In this document: in pieces, positions 44,455-57,000 of the stretch
Layout: the number at the start of each line of letters is the position of its first letter
Numbering within the stretch: the stretch's first letter is position 1
Origin: Megaustenia siamemsis
Taxonomy: Eukaryota > Mollusca > Gastropoda > Stylommatophora > Ariophantidae
Reading direction: 5' to 3'
Length of the DNA: 64,000 nt
NCBI GenBank assembly: GCA_032433765.1
Contig: JAVIAB010000102.1
Coordinates: 11,189,811 to 11,253,810 of the forward strand
Notes under the pieces: generated by a model
The model's database searches: none
Told to the model about the DNA's origin: nothing
Seen by the model: the letters and a program-made list of their open reading frames with translations, nothing else
Program-made: the position numbers and the translations under genes

Positions 44455-47328
44455 CGAGCTGTATCCCTTATCAAACACATAACTCAAACAGTATCATGTA
44501 TCAAACACATAACTCAAGCAGTATCATGTATCAAACACATAACTCAAACAGTATCATGTATCAAACACATAACTCAAGCAGTATCATGTATCAAACACAT
44601 AACTCAAACAGTATCATGTATCAAACACATAACTCAAACAGTATCATGTATCAGACACATAACTCAAACAGTATCATGTATCAGAAACATAACTCAAACA
44701 GTATCATGTATCAAACACATAACTCAAACAGTATCATGTATCAAACACATAACTCAAACAGTATCATGTATCAGAAACATAACTCAAACAGTATCATGTA
44801 TCAAACACATAACTCAAACAGTATCATGTATCAGACACATAACTCAAACAGTATCATGTATCAGAAACATAACTCAAACAGTATCATGTATCAAACACAT
44901 AACTCAAACAGTATCATGTATCAGACACATAACTCAAACAGTATCATGTATCAAACACATAACTCAAACAGTATCATGTATCAGACACATAACTCAAACA
45001 GTATCATGTATCAGACACATAACTCAAACAGTATCATGTATCAGACACATAACTCAAACAGTATCATGTATCAAACACATAACTCAAACAGTATCATGTA
45101 TCAAACACATAACCCAAGCAGTATCATGTATCAGACACATAACTCAAACAGTATCATGTATCAGACACATAACTCAAACAGTATCATGTATCAAATACAT
45201 AACTCAAGCAATATTATGTATCAGAGACATAACTCAAACAGTATCATGTATCAGACACATAACTCAAACAGTATCATGTATCAAATACATAACTCAAGCA
45301 ATATTATGTATCAGAGACATAACTCAAACAGTATCATGTATCAGACACATAAATCAAACAGTATCATGTATCAGACACATAACTCAAACAGTATCATGTA
45401 TCATACACATAACTCAAACAGTATCATGTATCAGACACATAACTCAAGCAGTATCATGTATCAGAAACATAACTCAAACAGTATCATGCATCAAACACAT
45501 AACTCAAACAGTATCATGTATCAAACACATAACTCAAACAGTATCATGTATCAGACACATAACTCAAACAGTATCATGTATCAAACACATAACTCAAACA
45601 GTATCATGTATCAGACACATAACTCAAACAGTATCATGTATCAGACACATAACTCAAACAGTATCATGTATCAGACACATAACTCAAACAGTATCATGTA
45701 TCAAACACATAACTCAAACAGTATCATGTATCAAACACATAACCCAAGCAGTATCATGTATCAGAGACATAACTCAAACAGTATCATGTATCAGACACAT
45801 AACTCAAACAGTATCATGTATCAAATACATAACTCAAGCAATATTATGTATCAGAGACATAACTCAAACAGTATCATGTATCAGAAACATAACTCAAACA
45901 GTATCATGTATCAGACACATAACTCAAACAGTATCATGTATCAGAAACATAACTCAAACAGTATCATGTATCAGACACATAAATCTAATAGTATCATGTA
46001 TCAAACAATAACTCAAACAGTATCATGTATCAGAAACCTAACTCAAACAGTATCATGTATCAAACACATAACTCAAACAGTATCATGTATCAAACGCATA
46101 ACTCAAACAGTATCATGTATCAGAAACATAACTCAAACAGTATCATGTATCAAACACATAACTCAAACAGTATCATGTATCAGACACATAACTCAAACAG
46201 TATCATGTATCAGAAACATAACTCAAACAGTATCACGTATCAAACACATAACTCAAACAGTATCATGTATCAAACACATAACTCAAACAGTATCATGTAT
46301 CAGACACATAACTCAAACAGTATCATGTATCAAACACATAACTCAAACAGTATCATGTATCAGACATATAACTCATACAGTATCATGTATCAGACACATA
46401 ACTCAAACAGTATCATGTATCAGACACATAACCCAAGCAGTATCATGTATCAGAGACATAACTCAAACAGTATCATGTATCAGACACATAACTCAAACAG
46501 TATCATGTATCAAATACATAACTCAAGCAATATTATGTATCAGAGACATAACTCAAACAGTATCATGTATCAGACACATAACTCAAACAGTATCATGTAT
46601 CAAATACATAACTCAAGCAATATTATGTATCAGAGACATAACTCAAACAGTATCATGTATCAGACACATAACTCAAACAGTATCATGTATCAGACACATA
46701 ACTCAAACAGTATCATGTATCAAACACATAACTCAAACAGTATCATGTATCAGACACATAACTCAAGCAGTATCATGTATCAGAAACATAACTCAAACAG
46801 TATCATGTATCAAACACATAACTCAAACAGTATCATGTATCAAACACATAACTCAAACAGTATCATGTATCAGACACATAACTCAAACAGTATCATGTAT
46901 CAAACACATAACTCAAACAGTATCATGTATCAGACACATAACTCAAACAGTATCATGTATCAGACACATAACTCAAACAGTATCATGTATCAGACACATA
47001 ACTCAAACAGTATCATGTATCAAACACATAACTCAAACAGTATCATGTATCAAACACATAACCCAAGCAGTATCATGTATCAGAGACATAACTCAAACAG
47101 TATCATGTATCAGACACATAACTCAAACAGTATCATGTATCAAATACATAACTCAAGCAATATTATGTATCAGAGACATAACTCAAACAGTATCATGTAT
47201 CAGACACATAACTCAAACAGTATCATGTATCAGACACATAACTCAAACAGTATCATGTATCAGACACATAACTCAAACAGTATCATGTATCAGACACATA
47301 ACTCAAACAGTACCATGTATCAGACACA
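44455..47328. repeat. 30-bp minisatellite, about 96 copies
   Basis: Unit tcatgtatcaaacacataac followed by TCAAACAGTA. Because 30 is divisible by 3 and the unit lacks stops in two frames, a 989-codon frame (44427-47396) and a 442-codon frame stay open, with decapeptide periods such as MYQTHNSNSI. The first frame only loses its period at one 1-bp deletion near 46006. No sign of a real gene. Blocks of variant units repeat in the same order (for example 45121-45330 and 46411-46640), indicating larger duplications. Confidence 0.97.
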
Positions 47329-47424
47329 TAATAATCCTGTATTTCTCTCATAAACCGAAGATGTACGTATCTAACCGAAAAACGCAGCTAACGTAGCTTT
47401 TCCCCATAAATTAACGACTCAGCG

Positions 47425-47785
47425 TATCTACATCGACTTAACCACCATTTTAAACTCTTTTCGTACGTTTCGCCACATAGTGCACCATACCGATTTCGGG
47501 AACGTACATTTCGCCACATAGTCTGCCACACTCAGTTTGATTAGAGTGAACGCCATCAAACCATTTTCTTTTTACATGTCTTGTATCATCTTGGTATTGG
47601 TGAAATCTAATACCTTGTTCAATTATCTAAACTCTCAATATATATATAATATGTTATGTGTTAGATAAATATAAATATGTAGATTGATTCTTAAAACCAT
47701 GAACAATTTTGTCTCTGAAATCTCTTCTGTTGCGCCGATAAAAAGCTTCCGTACGGAAAGAGTTAAGGGCGGATGATTTAGCGTA
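47425..47785 (-). repeat. Interspersed repeat J, reverse copy
   Basis: Complement of 14465-14690 and 35290-35945: CACTCAGTTTGATTAGAGTG, GTACGTTTCGCCACATAG, GGTATTGGTGAAATCTAATA. It has the uninterrupted sequence at the LINE F target site. Confidence 0.78.
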
Positions 47786-48016
47786 AGTAAAGTACCCCCG
47801 TCACACCAAGTGGCGTATAGGGAATATGGTGTTAGTGACTATAAATTTTACAGACCTTCGGACGCCCGTGTCGCTTCACTTTCCCAGAAAAAAATTCCGG
47901 TACCCATTAAAGACTGGGTGAACCCGGAAGCCGTCGGTTGGGATCGAACCCTACTCCATCAAGCAGTAGATGTCCTTTGTAGTCCAGTTCACTAACCACT
48001 GAGCTATCGCGGCTCC
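47786..48016 (-). mobile_element. tRNA-derived SINE, family 1, with perfect 16-bp target-site duplication
   Basis: cggatgatttagcgta at 47770-47785 and 48017-48032 flank the element exactly. Body has an internal deletion of the GGTAATGTGGTCGG part. Confidence 0.95.
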
Positions 48017-48032
48017 CGGATGATTTAGCGTA

Positions 48033-48412
48033 GTTGCCGTATAATGAAAGATGCAGAAGCAGATTTCTCCCATTAGCGTCAAACTTCTTCCCAGCCGTTC
48101 TCTAACCTAACACACAACTCATTTATTATTCTAGTCACAGCGGTCAAAAAACAAAATTATGTATTCGCCTGACTCACAAAACATCGATTATTGGCAACAG
48201 CTGACACTAATCGATTCCCATACCGCATTCATAGCAAATGAGTAATAGTCGTATTTATGTTCGAAAAAGAAATCTTGCAAGAAAGATACCGATTGCCCTG
48301 TGGGTGTCTCGCCATATATCGATATTCGGATTGACAGCTTCTAGTGAACTTTCTTCTCATTGGCTGGGAGGCAAACGTTTTATATTTTGATCAATATTTG
48401 CTTGATGCATCT
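48033..48412. other. Unique-looking DNA, no gene seen
   Basis: No repeat match or exon-like signal noticed. Confidence 0.5.
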
Positions 48413-48930
48413 TTATCTTCTCATTGTTTTCTCATCTTCTCATTGTTTTCTCATCTTCTCAGTGTTTTCTCATCTTATCATTGTTTTCTCATCTTCTCAG
48501 TGTTTTCTCATCTTCTCATTGTTTCTCATCTTCTCATTGTTTCTCATCTTTCCATTGTTTCTCATCATTTCATTGTTTTCTCATCTTCTCATTGTTTTCT
48601 CATCTTCTCATTGTTTTTCATCTTCTCAGTGTTTCTCATCTTCTCATTGTTTTCTCATCTTTTCATTGTTCTCATCTTCTCATTGTTTCTCATCTTTCCA
48701 TTGTTTCTCATCTTTCCATTGTTTCTCATCTTTCCATTGTTTCTCATCTTCTCATTGCTTTCTCATATTCTCATTGTTTTCTCATCTTCTCATTGTTTTC
48801 TCATTATTTCTCATCTCTCTCTCACTCACTCCCTCCCTCCCTCTCTCTCTCTCCCTCCCTCACTCCCTCCCTCTCTCTCACTCACTCACTCCCCTCCCTC
48901 CCTCCCTCTCTCACTCACTCACACACACAT
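48413..48930. repeat. 19-21-bp TCTCATCTTCTCATTGTTT repeat, then CT-rich tract
   Basis: About 20 imperfect units to 48805 with CTTCTCATT, CTTTCCATT and CTTCTCAGT variants, then CTCC/CTCA simple sequence to 48930. Confidence 0.93.
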
Positions 48931-48934
48931 GAAG

Positions 48935-49180
48935 GCGAAGAAGCATGTCTGCAGCAAGGCTGAAATATGTCAGCGACTCATAGCTAATAGCTTGCGTCTG
49001 ATGAGTGAAACAGACCAATCTCGATCCTACTCCACCTCCTCGTGGTGCCCCTAGAAACAAATTAACCAATCTGGTAGCGGCTAAATGAGTGAGAATCGAG
49101 AGGGAAGGCAACCAAGTACTCAAAATGCCGTACTGATGTTTCGGGGCCGAAAAGTGCGAATATCACGGCTTTACTGTTTG
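48935..49180 (-). mobile_element. Interspersed repeat C, left part (split by array)
   Basis: GCTGAAATATGTCAGCGACTC, CTCCACCTCCTCGTGGTGCC, GTGCGAATATCACGGCTTTAC. The terminal CTTTTAAGGGCGGTTAATGA appears only at about 50556, after the 70-bp array. Confidence 0.75.
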
Positions 49181-50545
49181 CGGCAACTCGTCGCATCTAC
49201 GCCAACTTAACGACTTTGACAGGAAAGCCACTTATGTCAGAACTTGTTAACTACGACACAACGCATCTACGCCAACTTAACGACTTTGACAGGAAAGCCA
49301 CTTATGTCAGAACTTGTTAACTACGACACAACGCATCTACGCCAACTTAACGACTTTGACAGGAAAGCCACTTATGTCAGAACTTGTAAACAACGACACG
49401 TCGCATCTACGCCAACTTAACGACTTTGACAGGAAAGCCACTTATATCAGTACTTGTAAACCACGACACGTCGCATCTACGCCAAATAAACAACTTTGAC
49501 AGGAAAGCCACTTATATCAGAACTTGTAAACCATCACACAACACAGCTACGCCAACTAAACGACTTTGACAGGAAAGCCACTTATGTCAGAACTTGTAAA
49601 CCACGACACAAAGCAACTACGCCAACCAACTAAACGACTTTGACAGGAAAGCCACTTATGTCAGTACTTGTAAACCACGACACAACACATCTACGCCAAC
49701 TTAACGACTTTGACAGGAAAGCCACTTATGTCAGAACTTGTAAACAACGACACGTCGCATCTACGCCAACTTAACGACTTTGACAGGAAAGCCACTTATG
49801 TCAGAACTTGTAAACCACGACACGTCGCATCTACGCCAACTTAACGACTTTGACAGGAAAGCCACTTATATCAGTACTTGTAAACCACGACACGTCGCAT
49901 CTACGCCAAATAAACAACTTTTACAGGAATGCCACTTATGTCAGAACTTGTAAACCACGACACAACGCATCTACGCCAACTAAACGACTTTGACAGGAAA
50001 GCCACTTATATCAGAACTTGTAAACCATCACACAACACAGCTACGCCAACTAAACGACTTTGACAGGAAAGCCACTTATGTCAGAACTTGTAAACCACGA
50101 CACAAAGCAACTACGCCAACCAACTAAACGACTTTGACAGGAAAGCCACCTATGTCAGTAGTTGTAAACCACGACACAACGCATCTACGCCAACCAACTA
50201 AACGACTTTGACAGGAAAGCCACTTATGTCAGTACTTGTAAACCACGACACAACGCATCTACGCCAACTTAACGACTTTGACAGGAAAGCCACTTATGTC
50301 AGAACTTGTAAACTAAGACACAACGCATCTACGCCAACTTAACGACTTTGACAGGAAAGCCACTTATGTCAGAACTTGTAAACTAAGACACAACGCATCT
50401 ACGCCAACTTAACGACTTTGACAGGAAAGCCACTTATGTCAGAACTTGTAAACTAAGACACAACGCATCTACGCCAACTTAACGACTTTGACAGGAAAGC
50501 CACTTATGTCAGAACTTGTAAACTAAGACACAAAGCATCTACGAC
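49181..50545. repeat. 70-bp minisatellite, about 19 copies, inside repeat C
   Basis: Unit CGCATCTACGCCAACTTAAC, GACTTTGACAGGAAAGCCAC, then TTATGTCAGAACTTG and AAACTACGACACAA. Flanking repeat C halves join where other copies have ACAACGCAGCCACACCCACTT, which resembles one end of the unit. Confidence 0.94.
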
Positions 50546-50569
50546 TGTTTAAATTTCTTTTAAGGGCGG

Positions 50570-53500
50570 TTAATGAAGAAGACTAGTCGTCAAGTGAAAC
50601 TGAAAGAAGAAGTAGACTAGTTATCAAGTGAAACTGAAAGAAAAAGTAGACTAGTTATCAAGTGAAACTGAAAGAAAAAGTAGACTAGTTATCAAGTGAA
50701 ACTGAAAGAAGAAGTAGACTAGTTATCAAGTGAAACTGAAAGAAGAAGTAGACTAGTTATCAAGTGAAACTGAAAGAAAAAGTAGACTAGTTATCAAGTG
50801 AAACTGAAAGAAAAAGTAGACTAGTTATCAAGTGAAACTGAAAGAAAAAGTAGACTAGTTATCAAGTGAAACTGAAAGAAAAAGTAGACTAGTTATCAAG
50901 TGAAACTGAAAGAAAAAGTAGACTAGTTATCAAGTGAAACTGAAAGAAGAAGTAGACTAGTTATCAAGTGAAACTGAAAGAAAAAGTAGACTAGTTATCA
51001 AGTGAAACTGAAAGAAAAAGTAGACTAGTTATCAAGTGAAACTGACAGAAAAAGTAGACTAGTTATCGAGTGAAACTGAAAGAAGAAGTAGACTAGTTAT
51101 CGAGTGAAACTGAAAGAAAAAGTAGACCAGTTATCGAGTGAAACTGAAAGAAGAAGTAGGCTAGTTATCGAGTGAAACTGAAAGAAAAAGTAGACTAGTT
51201 ATCGAGTGAAACTGAAAGAAGAAGTAGACTAGTTATCGAGTGAAACTGAAAGAAGAAGTAGACTAGTTATCGAGTGAAACTGAAAGAAAAAGTAGACCAG
51301 TTATCGAGTGAAACTGAAAGAAGAAGTAGGCTAGTTATCGAGTGAAACTGAAAGAAAAAGTAGACTAGTTATCGAGTGAAACTGAAAGAAGAAGTAGACT
51401 AGTTATCGAGTGAAACTGAAAGAAGAAGTAGACTAGTTATCGAGTGAAACTGAAAGAAGAAGTAGACTAGTTATCGAGTGAAACTGAAAGAAGAAGTAGA
51501 CTAGTCGTAGAATGAAACTGAAAGAAGAAGTAGACTAGTCGTAGGATGAAACTGAAAGAAGAAGTAGACTAGTCGTCGAGTGAAACTGAAAGAAGAAGTA
51601 GACTAGTTAGGGAGTGAAAATGAAAGAAGAAGTAGACTAGTTATGGAGTGAAACTGAAAGAAGAAGTAGACTAGTCGTAGGATGAAACTGAAAGAAGAAG
51701 TAGACTAGTCGTCGAGTGAAACTGAAATAAGATGTAGACTAGTTAGGGAGTGAAACTGAAAGAAGTAGTAGACTAGTCGTCGAGTGAAACTGAAAGAAGA
51801 AGTAGACTAGTTTGGGAGTGAAACTGAAAGAAGAAGTAGCCTAGTCGTAGGATGTAACTGAAAGAAGAAGTAGACTAGTTAGGGAGTGAAACTGAAAAAA
51901 GAAGTAGACTAGTTAGGGAGTGAAACTGAAAGAAGAAGTAGACTAGTCGTCGAGTGAAACTGAAAGAAGAAGTAGACTAGTTAGGGAGTGAAACTGAAAG
52001 AAGAAGTAGACTAATTAGGGAGTGAAACTGAAAGAAGAAGACTAGTCGTCGAGTGAAACTGAAAGAAGAAGTAGACTAGTTAGGGAGTGAAACTGAAAGA
52101 AGAAGTAGACTAATTAGGGAGTGAAACTGAAACAAGAAGACTAGTCGTCGAGTGAAACTGAAAGAAGAAGTTACTAGTTATCAAGTGAAACTGACAGAAA
52201 AAGTAGACTAGTTATCGAGTGAAACTGAAAGAAGAAGTAGACTAGTTATCGAGTGAAACTGAAAGAAGAAGTAGACTAGTTATCGAGTGAAACTGAATGA
52301 AGAAGTAGACTAGTTATCGAGTGAAACTGAAAGAAGAAGTAGACTAGTTAGGGAGTGAAACTGAAAGAAGTAGTAGACTAATTAGGGAGTGAAACTGAAA
52401 GAAGTAGACTAGTCGTCGAGTGAAACTGAAAGAAGAAGTAGACTAGTTATCAAGTGAAACTGACAGAAAAAGTAGACTAGTTATCGAGTGAAACTGAAAG
52501 AAGAAGTAGACTAGTTATCGAGTGAAACTGAAAGAAGAAGTAGACTAGTTATCGAGTGAAACTGAATGAAGAAGTAGACTAGTTATCGAGTGAAACTGAA
52601 AGAAGAAGTAGACTAGTTATCGAGTGAAACTGAAAGAAGAAGTAGACTAGTTATCGAGTGAAACTGAAAGAAGAAGTAGACTAGTTATCGAGTGAAACTG
52701 AAAGAAGAAGTAGACTAGTCGTAGAGTGAAACTGAAAGAAGAAGTAGACTAGTCGTAGGATGAAACTGAAAGAAGAAGTAGACTAGTCGTCGAGTGAAAC
52801 TGAAAGAAGAAGTAGACTAGTTAGGGAGTGAAAATGAAAGAAGAAGTAGACTAGTTATGGAGTGAAACTGAAAGAAGAAGTAGACTAGTCGTAGGATGAA
52901 ACTGAAAGAAGAAGTAGACTAGTCGTCGAGTGAAACTGAAATAAGATGTAGACTAGTTAGGGAGTGAAACTGAAAGAAGTAGTAGACTAGTCGTCGAGTG
53001 AAACTGAAAGAAGAAGTAGACTAGTTAGGGAGTGAAACTGAAAGAAGAAGTAGACTAGTTATCGAGTGAAACTGAATGAAGAAGTAGACTAGTTATCGAG
53101 TGAAACTGAAAGAAAAAGTAGACCAGTTATCGAGTGAAACTGAAAGAAGAAGTAGGCTAGTTATCGAGTGAAACTGAAAGAAAAAGTAGACTAGTTATCG
53201 AGTGAAACTGAAAGAAGAAGTAGACTAGTTATCGAGTGAAACTGAAAGAAGAAGTAGACTAGTTATCGAGTGAAACTGAATGAAGAAGTAGACTAGTTAT
53301 CGAGTGAAACTGAAAGAAAAAGTAGACCAGTTATCGAGTGAAACTGAAAGAAGAAGTAGGCTAGTTATCGAGTGAAACTGAAAGAAAAAGTAGACTAGTT
53401 ATCGAGTGAAACTGAAAGAAGAAGTAGACTAGTTATTGAGTGAAACTGAAAGAAGAAGTAGACTAGTTATTGAGTGAAACTGAAAGAAGAAGTAGACTAG

Positions 53501-54405
53501 TTATTGAGTGAAACTGAAAGAAGAAGTAGACTAGTTATCGAGTGAAACTGAAAGAAGAAGTAGACTAGTCGTAGAGTGAAACTGAAAGAAGAAGTAGACT
53601 AGTCGTAGGATGAAACTGAAAGAAGAAGTAGACTAGTCGTCGAGTGAAACTGAAAGAAGAAGTAGACTAGTTAGGGAGTGAAAATGAAAGAAGAAGTAGA
53701 CTAGTTATGGAGTGAAACTGAAAGAAGTAGACTAGTCGTCGAGTGAAACTGAAAGAAGTAGACTAGTCGTCGAGTGAAACTGAAAGAAGAAGACTAGTCG
53801 TCGAGTGAAACTGAAAGAAGAAGTAGACTAGTTAGGGAGTGAAACTGAAAGAAGAAGAAGACTAATTAGGGAGTGAAACTGAAAGAAGAAGTAGACTAGT
53901 TAGGGAGTGAAACTGAAAGAAGTAGACTAGTCGTCGAGTGAAACTGAAAGAAGAAGTAGACTAGTTAGGGAGTGAAACTGAAAGAAGAAGAAGACTAATT
54001 AGGGAGTGAAACTGAAAGAAGAAGTAGACTAGTTAGGGAGTGAAACTGAAAGAAGTAGACTAGTCGTCGAGTGAAACTGAAAGAAGTAGACTAGTCGTCG
54101 AGTGAAACTGAAAGAAGAAGTAGACTAGTTAGCGAGTGAAACTGAAAGAAGAAGACTAGTCGTCGAGTGAAACTGAAAGAAGAAGACTAGTTAGCGAGTG
54201 AAACTGAAAGAAGTAGACTAGTTAGCGAGTGAAACTGAAAGAAGTAGACTAGTTAGCGAGTGAAACTGAAAGAAGAAGACTAGTCGTCGAGTGAAACTGA
54301 AAGAAGAAGACTAGTCGTCGAGTGAAACTGAAAGAAGAAGACTAGTTAGCGAGTGAAACTGAAAGAAGAAGACTAGTCGTCGAGTGAAACTGAAAGAAAT
54401 AGCAG
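50570..54405. repeat. 34-bp minisatellite, about 112 copies
   Basis: Unit TGAAACTGAAAGAAGAAGTA plus GACTAGTTATCGAG with subtypes TTATCAAG, TTATCGAG, CGTCGAG, CGTAGGATG and TTAGGGAG. Subtypes occur in ordered blocks; a block of more than 500 bp starting about 51470 recurs at about 52680 and 53540. Starts within 10 bases of the end of repeat C, whose end (CTTTAGTCATCGGGCGAAC) resembles TAGTCGTCAAGTGAAAC. Confidence 0.96.
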
Positions 54406-54639
54406 CAGATTGTGATTTATTTTCTGAAAGGAAGTAAAGAATGTTCAACACAAGACGCTCAAGAAGGCGGGAGCCATTGCTTGTCTTTCTGTGGTTTATA
54501 AGAATCAAAAAAAATAAAAAAAAATATGTACAACGTGATATCATTTCTAGAGTGTTCTAGCTAGGAGGAGGGGGAATTTGATCGGAGAATAAAGACCGCT
54601 TGTCCAGTTAAGAAAACGGAGGCAACCATTCTTATTATA
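54406..54639. other. Unique-looking DNA, no gene seen
   Basis: Short frames only. Confidence 0.5.
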
Positions 54640-55500
54640 TTTTATTACAAAACTTAACAGTCACATTGCAGTTCATTGAGTTGTTGTTGTTGTTGACGGA
54701 TTGCCACGAATTGATTCGAGCATGTTGCCCTTTGACTCGTAAGATGAGATGGGTCGTAATGGCTTTCTTGACATTCCCGGCTCTTACTGGAGAGGTTGGA
54801 TTTCAGGCTGTGCTGGGAACTACTAGTCCAGCCCAGAAGTACTGCAATACTGAGTCCTCTACATCAGTAACAGCCACCACTACATGGGACACGGCGATCC
54901 TAGCTTCTGTTAGCCAGTCTGGTTTGGCGCAGACTGTTACCAGGGGAGACCACGAGGAGGTAGAACTGCTAGGTCTTGGTCAGCTGATGATGCGCCGACC
55001 CTGCTATTGCGACCGCAGATCGCAGGCGCTTCTGCTCCCCCAGTTCAATGAGTTAAACGTCAGTGTACAGCCAGCCACCGTTATAGTTATAGTTATTGTT
55101 ATAGTTATAGTTATTGTTGTTGTTATAATTATATTTATATTTTTTGTTATTGTTGTAAAAAAAAGTAAAGTACCCCCCTCACGCCAAGTGGTGTATAGGG
55201 AAATATGGTGTTAGTGACCCTATATTTTACAGACCTTCAGCACATGATTTTTGGGGTAATGTGGTCAGTATTACGCCCGTGCTGCTTTACTTTCCCAGAA
55301 AAAAATCCGGTACCCATTTAAGGCTGGGTGAACCCGGAAGCCGTCGGTTGGGATCGAACCCTACCCCTTGTCCGTGGTAGTCCAGTTCACTAACCACTGA
55401 GCTATCGCGGCTCCTGTTATTGTTGTGGTTATTGTTATTATTATCGTTATCGTTATAATTATAGTTATAGTTATTGTTATTGTTATTGTTATAGTTAGTC
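54640..55500. repeat. Unclassified element with GTTATA/GTTATT tail
   Basis: 54640-55075 is GC-richer than its surroundings and has no recognised protein; 55076-55500 is imperfect GTTATAGTTATT, into which a SINE is inserted. Confidence 0.55.
55158..55413 (-). mobile_element. tRNA-derived SINE, family 1, inserted in microsatellite
   Basis: TGTTATTGTTGT lies on both sides (55144-55155 and 55415-55426), consistent with target duplication, though the simple repeat weakens this. Confidence 0.9.
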
Positions 55501-55640
55501 GAAGGCCCCGGTATCACTGCAAACGAATGAAAGTCCATAATTGCTCAACCGACCGTGCCAGTGAAATCATCCGAATTAACATCTTTTCGAATATCCAAAC
55601 AAAGAAAGGCAGTTGCAGTCCTCGTCGTAGCAGATACAGC
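55500..55640 (+). repeat. Interspersed repeat H
   Basis: Reverse-complement partner of 18520-18660. Confidence 0.65.
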
Positions 55641-55939
55641 ACACGTCAAAAGACATACGGCGTTTCCGCACCGAAATGAGCCGTATTCTCTAGTATAGCT
55701 GTGGTATAGTTCAAACAACTCAAGCTGTATCTAATAAAAAAGCTTCAATCACTATGGAAGTCAAAACAATGCCACCTATATTGAATACCTGTCCTGCTGA
55801 GGGGAACTACCCAAAGATTGTGACGTTTTCAGCATTGTGAGTAGGGGCGGTTCTGGGTAAAATAACATCACCCGTATATAGCTGAAATTGATGAAGACGT
55901 CACAGGTTTAGGGTTCTTTCGGGGAAATCATCTCCCCTC

Positions 55940-56085
55940 AGGCGATCATGCATGACCTTCCAAAATCTTCTATCCACTGTAGATTGTATCACTTCTGTTG
56001 TTGACTGTTATCCATGCCATGACACCAAACTATCTTGTATCTTCTCTCTTTGTCGTCCGCGATCTCTCTGTCCCTGCATGTTGCC
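55940..56085 (-). mobile_element. LINE fragment, family A variant (3' end)
   Basis: CATGACACCAAACTATCTTG and TCTATCCACTGTAGATTGTA match the complement of the tail at 58200-58390. Confidence 0.72.
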
Positions 56086-56295
56086 AGTAAATTAAGTAGT
56101 GGAGTAAAGGCATCAAGATGTATAGAGATGCGAAGCGGCTGTAAAGCTGATGATAATGGCAATTTTTTTTAAAAAGAAAAAAAGTAGTATAGTAACAGCT
56201 TTACGTGGTATTTAACAAAATAAAAGTCGACGTTTCGGCCAAGTAGGCCTTCAGTTGAAACAACAAACAACAACACACAAATATATATAAGGATA
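56086..56295 (-). mobile_element. Repeat F, reverse copy
   Basis: On the minus strand CTGAAGGCCTACTTGG then CCGAAACGTCGACTTTT; AACAGCTTTACGTGGTATTT arm. Confidence 0.66.
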
Positions 56296-56689
56296 TGTAC
56301 ACAATTCTAACTACATGGCGATAATATGCTAGATACTTAAGAAAGGAAATTAAAAAAAGGGGTCACTTCCTTATGGTCCAGAACGTGGCCAGCTTCTGAA
56401 AGAACTAAAAAAAAGTGGGCGAAATGACCAACTATATACCTCACTGACCAAGCAGTCAGATGAGAAGACGGAAGGGTTCTAAAAATATGGGATGGTGGGT
56501 ACAAGAAAGGTATAAACTGTGTATATCTAACAGTGTGTGTGCACAACGAACTGATGTGTAAAAAAACATGTGCACATAACCATACATGTGTGCTTAACCA
56601 TATATGTTTACATAACCATATATGTGTACAAGCATAAATCCGTATATATTACCACAAAGCACACACAAGAAAACTCGAAGGTGTCCAAA
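56296..56689. other. Unique-looking DNA with CATATATGTG-type repeats
   Basis: Four imperfect ATAACCATATATGTGTACA-like units at 56575-56630. No exon seen. Confidence 0.5.
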
Positions 56690-57000
56690 TGTGTCAAAAC
56701 ATACACCAAAACGTAATCAAGTATTCCAACTTTCCTCTTCTCATGATGTGCCCGAAAAATGTTGATTTTTTCTTTCTGATGTGTTTTCGGAGCTCCCTTT
56801 TTGTGATGGTCTATTTGAGAATGACCTCATTGGTCTTTTTAGCTGTCCATGGAACTTTCAACATTCTTCTAAGAAATCCCATCTCTGTAGCCTCTAATCA
56901 TCTTTTCATTTGTGTGTCTACTGTCCTTCATTCACTTCCATAGATCAGAATTGGTTATATATTCTGCGGCTGTTTAGTTCATTTTAAAATTTAGTATTAT
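56690..57000 (-). mobile_element. LINE fragment, family A variant
   Basis: Complement reads ATEMGFLRRMLKVPWTAKKTNE with degenerate flanks; same subfamily as 57985-58390. Confidence 0.8.

Noticed and set aside
44427..47396. 989-codon open frame as a giant repeat protein
   Set aside because: It is fully explained by a stop-free 30-bp tandem unit; no start context, non-repeat domain or splice context supports a gene.
54666..55214. 182-codon frame as a host gene
   Set aside because: No recognisable domain, the C-terminal part is GTTATA simple sequence and SINE, and there is no splice or homology support.
55370..55413. Functional tRNA on the minus strand (and its seven relatives)
   Set aside because: A and B boxes are present but every copy continues into the same 200-bp body, so they are SINE heads.
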